From NCBI GenBank assembly GCA_020627525.1, contig JAHDGP010000050.1, positions 1 to 16,024 of the forward strand: a DNA stretch of 16,024 nucleotides. The letters run 5' to 3'. The position numbers were made by a program, and so were the translations under genes. Source of the DNA: Bacteroidota bacterium. GTDB taxonomy: Bacteria; Bacteroidota; Bacteroidia; Chitinophagales; UBA2359. Each line of letters begins with the position of its first letter. Position 1 is the first letter of the stretch. Of this stretch, positions 1-9,400 are shown in pieces. The notes under the pieces are model-generated. The model made no database searches. It was not told the DNA's origin and saw nothing but the letters and a program-made list of their open reading frames with translations.

Positions 1-1
1 T

Positions 2-433
2 AGATCTGCTGCACCATTAACAGCGGCAGAAGCAAATGCACTAGGAGTGATTCCCGCAAAATTAGCCTCTTCAGCAGCAGCACCAACGACCAACTTTGGT
101 AGATATGGAGCGTATTGCTTGTTTGGAAATGACTGTGCATCATTTGGAGTAACCGTTTTAAATGCAGCAAATGTTAGTGCATCTGGCAGAACACCCGCAA
201 CATTGTTGGTATCTACCGCAGTGCGTTCAGAGGCTCCTGTTACTACCTTGTTAACATCAGCAACTGTAATGCAACCTGTAACAGCTTCTGCGGCTATTGT
301 AAATACAACTGTTGGAGTTGCATCCTATAGCTCAGAACCAGAAGAAGAAACGGTTAATTACTCAGAACCAGAAGACGAAGTTTGTTATTCAGAGCCAGAA
401 GAAATTGACTACTCTCTTATGGTTTGTGAATAA
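2..433 (+). CDS. 3' end of an unrecognised Ala/Thr-rich protein with an acidic repeat tail
   Basis: The frame is open from the left edge to a TAA at 431-433, so the N-terminus is missing and 143 residues are visible. I do not recognise the family. About the first 105 residues are rich in Ala, Thr, Ser and Val, with almost no Lys, and include a Cys pair spaced YC(x5)C (YCLFGNDC). The last 35 residues switch abruptly to three acidic repeats (YSSEPEEE, YSEPEDE, YSEPEE) and end in LMVCE. Lack of Lys and Ile sets it apart from the Lys-rich proteins beside it. It ends 43 bp before the TcA start with no visible terminator between them, so co-transcription with the toxin genes is plausible but not proven. 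It could be a surface or fibre-like protein, or a modified-peptide precursor whose repeats are substrates. No function can be assigned. The ATG at 47 is internal because the frame is open upstream of it. Confidence 0.72.
   Translation, partial: RSAAPLTAAEANALGVIPAKLASSAAAPTTNFGRYGAYCLFGNDCASFGVTVLNAANVSASGRTPATLLVSTAVRSEAPVTTLLTSATVMQPVTASAAIVNTTVGVASYSSEPEEETVNYSEPEDEVCYSEPEEIDYSLMVCE
326..412 (+). repeat. Three in-frame YSEPEE coding repeats
   Basis: Imperfect tandem repeats lie within the 3' end of the upstream gene. The units start at 326 (11 codons, YSSEPEEETVN), 359 (9 codons, YSEPEDEVC) and 386 (8 codons, YSEPEEID), and are followed by a partial fourth 'YS' at 410. The core TCAGAACCAGAAGA is identical at 332-345 and 362-375 and differs by one base (TCAGAGCCAGAAGA) at 389-402. 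Unit length changes only by whole codons, so the repeats are kept at the protein level. Confidence 0.8.
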
Positions 434-476
434 GCTTTTAATAGTACTAAAATCCTTAACACCTAAACATAAAATA

Positions 477-3400
477 ATGGCAAAGCTAAATAAAAATAAT
501 AAGCCTAATACCGTATTAGGTCAAATAACAGATTTAAAAAACCAACCACTTGCAAATCTTATAGTGAAGGTTTATGACATGGATATGCGTAGCGAAGAGT
601 TGCTGGCAGAAACAGTTACCGATAGAATGGGTAAATATAAAATCATTTGGCTACACAGTCAGTTAGAGGAGAGGGAAAGAAAGTCAGCCGATATTTTAGT
701 GAAAGTTTTTACCAGAGAAAAAGAAACCGAACTGTATAAATCTTCTATTGAAGAGGTGCGATTCAATGCATCCAATAGAGAGGAGATTAACATTGTTATC
801 AAAAATGAGATAAAACCTGAATTTGTTGAATTTGATTATATAAGCAAAGAAGTTGCTTTTCTTGCCAATGATGTTCCGATAGCAGAATTACAAGAAAGTA
901 AAAAGCATCGAGACATTACCTTCTTAACGAAAGAGACTGGTATTGATTCAAAGAAAATTGAATACTTGATATTGTCAGAGCGAATTGAGCAGCTTTCTAA
1001 AATAGATGCTGATTTCTTTTATGGATTGTTTCGCAAAAATTCATTGCTTAAAAATGACCTTGCAAATCCACTAAGTGCTCGTTTAGAAATTGGTTTAAAT
1101 GCTGATCTGAAAATTCTTTTATTCGATGCTGCACTTCTGGACGAAAAAACTATCACAAAAGATTTGAAAAGTGCGGTCAAAGAGAAAATAGTCGCTTCTA
1201 GTGTTGTAAAAGAAATTAAAAGCAACCTTAAATTATTACAACAATTTAAAAAAGAAGCTGAGGCATACTATGATAAAGTACAACCTCAAAAAATAGTCGA
1301 TATAATGACTCGCTTTGTAACAGAAGGGAAAATTCAAGAAGTTGGAGAGTTATTCAATGAACACAAAAATGACATCAATGTGTTTTTTGAGAAAATAACA
1401 GATGAATCATTTTTTAAAAATGAAAAGAGTGCCAAAGATGCCAAAGTCAATATTGCTTTGGGAAAATTGGTAGGGTTTGATAATAAAATTATTCCCAATA
1501 TTATTAAATCAAAAAAAATAAATGCTGCAAAGGATATTAAAAAATTGGCAAGACTTAATAAAGCTGACTGGGTAAAAGAATTATCTAAGAAAAAATATAA
1601 AATTGCCAAAAATAGTAAGGATACCAAGACAGTAGATTTACTGGCTTCGAATGTTGTCCGTAAAATGGAAAAAGAATTTCCTACAGTGGCATTTGTTGCT
1701 CAACTGGAAAGGGAAGATAGAGCAATATTTCAAAATCAGAAAACGATAACCAGCTTTTTAAGCAAACATGATTCATTTGATCTAACGAAAGACAACATTG
1801 ACTTATTTTTGAAAAAGAAAAAGATCAAGGTTAAGGAAAAAGAGGCGATAAAAGAGGAATTGAAATCTGTGCAAAGAATCTTTAAATTGGTTCCAAACTA
1901 CAGTAAAACGATAACACTAAGGGAAAATAATATACATTCAGCTCACAGCATCGTATCGGTTGGGGAAACAAGATTTGTAAATGAAATAGCACCCCGTGCA
2001 GGAATAAATACCGTTGAAGCTACTGAGATATATACTAGAGCTGTAAATGCAAATACAGCTGCTATGCTTATTGCTGGTGAATTGCAAGATACTATGCGAG
2101 CAATGGATATTGCATCAATAGAAACTTCAACCTTAAATAAAAAACTAGAAGCTGTAAGTGAAGACTTTCCAAATCTAAAATCACTCTTTAAGTTGACGGA
2201 TACCTGTGCTTGCGAACATTGTCGTTCAGTATATAGTCCTGCTGCTTATTTGGTAGAGATTTTACAATTCTTAGACTCAAGAAGTGTTACGGATCTAACG
2301 GTTACACCAAATGTTACTACTAATATTGCCAAAGATGTATTGTTTGAACGAAGACCAGACTTAGGAGAAATAGATTTAAGTTGTGACAATGCCAATACGC
2401 CTGTTAAATACATTGATCTAGTTTGCGAACTATTAGAGGAAGTAATTGCTCCCGATTCAGGAATTGATTATGTTGGTGATTTATCTGATGGTGCGAATGC
2501 TTTTCAAGGTGTAATTTCAGCAAATTTATTGTCGACTTTGGAAGCCGCAGGCTTACCCGTAACTGATAAGGCACTCGTATATGAAACAGAGGTTAGTACT
2601 GGTTCTGCCGATTCATTGCCACATTATTTAAGAGATACAAAGCTGGTATGTAAGATCGAAAATGTTGGGGTAAACACCTACAAAGTTTTCAGACTTAGAC
2701 AAACTTTGTCCCCAGCCGATGAATTGGCTGCGGCTCCTGAATATGTAAATGCAGAAGCATATAATATTCTAGGTGCAAGTGAATTCGCCTTTAAATTGCC
2801 TTTCGATTTAAATCATACAGAAGCCAGTGCCTACTTCAATCGCTTTGATATTTCCAGAGCAGATTTAATGAAGGATTTTCAAGTAAATAACCTTCCAGCG
2901 AATGATGCAATATCAACGGAAAAGCTTGGTCTGACAGAAAAGGAAAAAAACATAATCGTAACGCCGAAAGCTACAGTTGCTGATCAGCAAAATTATTGGA
3001 ATGCCCCAGCTCAATGGGATGATCCACCAATCGCTGGCGATGTTTTGGATTATATGAAACGCTTAGATCATTTCATGGAAAAAACAATGTTGACCTATAA
3101 AGAGGTTGATTTATTGTTGACTTTAAAATTTATTGACGCATCAGAACAGCTATTCATTAAAAACCTTGATCTCACTTGCAATTCCATGAATAAAGAAATT
3201 GCAAACCTTGACATTTCCACTTTGGATCGTATTCACAGATTTTTGCGATTGCAAAAGAAAACAGGTTGGAAGTTTGAGACATTAGACCAGATCATTACAC
3301 AAAGTAAATTAGGGAATGGCTTGCTTGATAACAAAACAATCAGTTTAGCAGCCGACTTACTAAGAATTTCGGAAAATACAGGAATTAAAATAGAACTGTT

Positions 3401-6400
3401 AATTGCATTTTACGGTGAAATTCCACATAAAATTTTAAACGAGGATGCTGATTCGCCGCTTTATCAAAATGTCTTTTTAAACAAGGCAAAAAACGGAATA
3501 ATTGACGAAGGTTTGTTACCAGAAAATGTAGATGGTTCACAACTATTGGCAAACTTTATTGATAGCATTTCAGTGTGCCTTCAAATGAAACAAGTGGATG
3601 TTGAAAAATTATTACCGTTATTGCCTGATGGAAATTTATCATTTTCAAACCTAAGTTATTTATTTGGAGCATCACACTTAATTAAAAAGTTAAGGTTAAA
3701 AGTAGAGGAGTTTGTAATTCACAACGAACTGACTAATATCAATTTTTCTGATGCGCCTAATCAAACTTTGAAATTTATAAATGCAGTTGAGGATTTTAAA
3801 AAGTCGCCTCTAAAAGTAGCAGAAGTAAAGTTCTTATTGCGACATGAAGCTGAAATTATTCCAGATGTAGAAGAGAAAATACAGCAAATTTTAGAAACCT
3901 TACAACAAGAATATCAAGCTGACTTTGGAATAAACCGTTCTCGTTTTGATGCCAACCTTTCAGCTGATGAACAAAAAGAAATTTTACAAAATGAATTGGC
4001 TAGGTTTGTAAACTTATCTGAAGATGATGTAAAAACATTCTTATCTTTTATTGACAGAGAGTGGGCAAGTGCTGCCAATGCGAAAACTCTTGTTGATGAA
4101 AAATTTGCAGATTTATTTGATACAACAGACATTAAAAATAAGGTTGATGAATTAGAAGCAGCAATAACCAAAGATCAAGACATTATAGATCACCAAACAG
4201 CATTGTCTGATTTAAAAATAGCCAAAGATGAATTGAATGTTGCAACAACGCCCGCAGAAATCGCAGCTGCAAATGCTGCTATTACTGCTGCTGAAGCACA
4301 GTTGTTAATTACATTGCCAAAATACAATGTTGCCAGTGGGAAAAACCTGTTAGAAGCATTGCTTAACTCTATAGCTATTTATCAATTGGAGCAGGGGAAA
4401 CTCACAATTTTAGAAGAGGTTATCGCTACAAGTTTTAAAGCAGATTTGGAAATGGTAAAGGTCGTTTTAGCATTTGCTGAATTAAAACAGCCCGCTCCAG
4501 GTAGTGTTCTGATTTCAGAAATACTAAGCTCAGATACTCTAATAGATACAGACGTTACCAACATTACACCAATATTACCAGTCATCACAAATGTTGCTTT
4601 TCCAGATCAATTTGGAGCCGTTAAACTGCTGTTCAAACTGCTTCCACTAATTGAATCTTTTGAAATCAGCAATGATCAATTGCAATGGTATTTTGAAAAT
4701 AACCTTACACTTTCTTGGTTTGAATTTGATAGCATTCCTTATGATGCTGCCCATGTAAATATCGACTATAATAAATTTATTGCTTTTATTGGAATGTTGG
4801 ATATTGCTGCGAAATATCAACCTGTTGTCAACCCTGTTGATGCAGAAAGCCCTATTTCATTTATCAGTATTGCAACGATGTTGTTGCCAATAAGTGCAAT
4901 CTCAAGAGATCAGTTTATTGATGCCGCAGCATTATTGTTAGGATGCGAAAGGAGCATTGTTGATGAAATAGATGCGCATTTATTCCCTGTATTTGACATT
5001 GTCAATTACACTGATGTTAATAATTGGGTAAAATTAATAGACTGCTCAGAATATCTCAGAAAATTGGAGGTGCAAATTGCCCAAATCAATGAATACATTA
5101 AACCAGTTCTTTTAGCCAGTGATGTAAATATTTTACGCTCTGCATTAAAATCAAGATATGATGAAAGTACTTGGTTGGATACATTGAAAGAAATAATGGA
5201 TGCCATTCGTCCGCAAAAAAGAGATGCGCTTGTGACCTATATTTTGGCGACCAATCCAGAAATGAAAGACGAAAATTATTTGTTCGATTACTTCCTTGTA
5301 GATGTTGAAATGGAAGCTTGTATGCCTTCGTCGCGAATTGTACAAGCACATGGCAGCATTCAATTATTTGTACAACGTTGCTTAATGGGATTAGAACCAC
5401 AAGCAGCAGCAGATGTTGAAAACGATTTTAATTGGGAACAGTGGAAGTGGATGAGAAATTATCGTGTGTGGGAAGCCAACCGAAAGGTTTTCTTATATCC
5501 TGAAAACTGGATTGAGCCAGAATTACGAGATGATAAATCATTTTTGTTTAAAGAATTTGAAGATGAATTATTACAAAATGAACTAACGGAATATTCAGCT
5601 GAAACGGCACTTGTAAAGTATTTGGAAAAGCTGGATAATATTGCCTTTTTAGAAGTAATGGCAACTTGGTATCAATCTGAAAATAAGACGATGCACGTTT
5701 TTGCCAGAACAAAAGGTGGTGACCCTGCTATGTATTATTACAGAAGATTTGAAAGTGAAAGATATTGGACACCATGGGAGAAAGTAGAATTAGATATTAC
5801 TGGGAATAAATTGTTAGCATTTATGCGAAACAATAGGATGTATTTGGCTTGGCCAGTATTTAGTGAAGTTCCTGACCCAAACCAGGGCGCAACTCTCCCA
5901 GATCAAAACGATAATACCGAACAAGAAGTTGACCAACCTAGACGAAAGTTGAAAATTCAATTAGCCATTAGTGAATTGGCAAACAACATTTGGCAACCTA
6001 AGAAAATTTCAGAAAATGGAATTCAAACGCCAGATGTTTTTACCGCAGATTATATTGATAGGAACAGATACAATATGATGTATTTAGAGCCGACTCAACA
6101 AATTATGTTTTTCAAATCCAATATCGATAACAATAAGGAGTACCATGAAAAGAATGGTATTTTTAATCTTACAGGTTGTAAGGGGTATCCTGAATTAGTA
6201 TTCCAAGGAGTGGAACCTTTCCCAGACTTTTATCCTGACTTTAATGACACTTGGCTCAGATCACAAAGGTACTATGAATGGAATTCTGTTCCAGGAGATG
6301 ATTTTTCAGTAAGAAATGGTATTTCAATATTTGGGTTTTATGAACTGTTGAAAAAAACGCCAGGAAATTTCAGAGTAACTTATCCACTTCAAATTACTTA

Positions 6401-9400
6401 TATTGATTTGTTGTTTATGATTTACCAGTATTTTATATTCTTATTATTGAAAGGAGGGTTTAGTGATTATATCCAATATAAATTTGCATTCGGATCTATG
6501 CTGCCATATTTTAAAGAAAACAGTTATCAATCTTATGTAATTGTTCCAGGTTTTTATGGATTAAAAGAAACAGAAACAGAACTTGTCCCAGTTAAAAAGA
6601 CGGCTTCAAACATTTTACAATTAATTGAAGATGTTGTAGCATTGATAGTTAAATATCTAGCAAAATATAATGAAGATCCAACGCAAGATTTAAATCTTTT
6701 ATTGGAAGAGTTATTGGAGGATGAAGATTATCAAAAAATTATTGCTGAAATAAAATCCTATTCTGGATTGAAATATGGGGAACAATTTAAAAATATGTAT
6801 CACCCATTAATTTGCTCATTGAAAAAAACGCTTTATAAAGATGGTATTTCAGAATTGATGAAGCGTGCTACCCAATTGCGAAAAACGAGCTTTGATTTCG
6901 AAGATTACTATGACCCGAATGAAGCATTGGTTCCAAAACTTTTGATTAGAAACCCTGATGGTACAAATTCATTGACTTTCCCTATTGAAGATTTGGATTT
7001 TTCAAGCGATGGAAGTTATAGTGGGTACAACTGGGAGTTATTCTACCATGTACCAATGTTACTCGCAACAACTTTAACGAAAAATCAGAAGTTTGAAGAG
7101 TCAATGAAATGGTTCCACTATATGTTCAATCCTACAGGAGCATTATCTGGAAATACACCTCAAAAATATTGGGTGACAAAACCGTTTTATCTTAATCAGG
7201 AAATTGATTACATCAATCAAAGAATCGATACTCTATTGTACAAAATTGCCGATCCCAATACGCCTGAAAGAACAGAGTTGGAGTTTGCAATCAGTGAATG
7301 GAGAAACAAACCTTTCAAGCCTGATGTGATTGCTAGATTTAGACCAGTTGCGTATCAGAAGGCATTGTTGATGAAATACATTGACAATTTGATTGAATGG
7401 GGAGATAATTTATTCAGACAAGATACAATGGAATCTATTGCCCAAGCAACTCAAATGTATATTTTGGCGGATAAAATTTTAGGACCTAAACCTAGAGTGA
7501 TTCCATCACCAATAAAGCCACCATATGAAACGTACAATCAGATCGAAAGAAAGTTGAGTTCTTTTGGAAATGCACTGATTGATTTGGAAAATATTTTACC
7601 TGATTTATCCGTCCTACCAGAAGGTGGCGCAGAATTACCACCTCCGCCAATTACCTTGTCAATGCTGTATTTCTGTATTCCACAAAACGGTAAAATGTTG
7701 GAGTACTGGGACCGCATTGGTGATAGGTTGTTTAAAATCCGTCACTGTCAAAATATTGATGGAGTAGAGCGTAGTTTGGCATTATTTGCTCCACCGATTG
7801 ATCCGGGTATGTTGGTTAGAGCCGCCGCTGCAGGTCTCGATATTTCCTCTGTAATTGCTGGTATGAATGCTCCAGCACCATTCTACAGATTTAATACCTT
7901 GTCTCAAAAAGCCACAGAACTGGCAAATGAAGCGAGAGGACTTGGTATTTCTTTAATGGCAGCTTTAGAGAAGAAAGATGCAGAAACAATGGCTTTATTG
8001 AGAAGTGAATTAGAGTTAAAGACATTAAATGCAATTAGAGACATGAAGGTGCTTCAAATTACAGAAGCTGAAGAGCAAATAACTGTTCTTGAAAAAACCA
8101 AGTTGGTTACTCAGGAAAGACAAACCTATTATACCAATATTAAGAAAACAATTGCTGAAGAAGATTTGAACTTAGATAAATTAGATCAATCTGTTGGATT
8201 GCAAATAGCTGCAGGCTCAACTTATACATTAGGGGCTATATTGGCACTGATTCCTGACTTTGCTTTAGGTGCATCAGGATTTGGTGGTTCGCCTCACGGT
8301 GCTGCTAAATTTGGTGGTAGTTTGTTGGCACACAGCACAGATGCTGTTGGTAAAGGCCTAGGAATTGGAAGTACGGTTACCAGTTTTCAAGCCAATAAAG
8401 CTTCCATAAAAGGTGGATTTGAAAGACGAGAAGAGGACTGGAAATTGCAAAAGCGAATAGCTGATAAAGAAATTGTTAACATTGATCAACAAATTGTTGC
8501 TGCCGGAATTCGTAGAGATATAGCTCAAAATGATTTAGAAAATCACGATTTGCAAATTGAGAATGCAAAGAAAACAGATGATTTTATGAAGAGTAAATTC
8601 ACTAATAAAGAGTTGTATAATTGGATGATAGGTCAAATTAGTTCTGTATATTTTACTGCTTACAAATTATCTTTTGATGTTGCTAAAAAAGCAGAACGCA
8701 GTTATAAATTTGAATTGGGTAATGATGATAGTTTTATTTCTTATGGCTATTGGGATGGAATGAAAAAAGGTTTGCAATGTGCCGATAAATTGATCCACGA
8801 CATCAAGCGAATGGAAATCAGTTACTTGGATAAAAATAAGCGGGAATATGAAATAACTAAACACATTTCATTAGCAATGTTGGATCCAGGATCTTTGGTT
8901 ACATTACGCGCAACGGGTGTTTGCGACTTTGATATTCCAGAGGCGTTATATGATATGGATTTTGCGGGCCAATATTTTAGAAGAATAAAAACTGTAAGTA
9001 TCAGCTTGCCTTGTATTTCTGGCCCATACACTTCTGTAAGTGCTAAAATGTCTTTGGTCAATAATAGATACAGAAAGAATACAAATGCAGACAATATTTC
9101 AGGGACAGGATATATCGAAGACCTCGGAAATGATGAGCGATTTGTTTACAATGTAGGTGCAATTCAATCCATCGCAGCAAGTAGTTCGCAAAACGATAGC
9201 GGAATGTTTGAATTGAATTTTAGAGATGAACGCTATTTGCCATTTGAAGGAACAGGAGCCATCAGCAGTTGGAGATTAGAACTTCCAACAGAGGTGAGAC
9301 AGTTTAATTATGATACCATTTCGGATGTAACTATTCATGTAAAATATACTTCCAGAGAAGGAGGTTCAAGTTTGAAGAACCTTGCAAATGCAGCATTAAA

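Noticed and set aside
326..412. Direct repeats as a CRISPR array or replication iterons
   Set aside because: There are only three units, with period changing by whole codons, inside an open frame and with no spacer-like unique sequence; they are protein repeats.
47..433. A complete small gene starting at the ATG at 47
   Set aside because: The same frame is open without a stop to the left edge, so the gene most likely starts outside the window.
7579..7767. 62-codon + strand frame inside the TcA gene
   Set aside because: It overlaps conserved TcA sequence in another frame, with no start signal or recognisable product.
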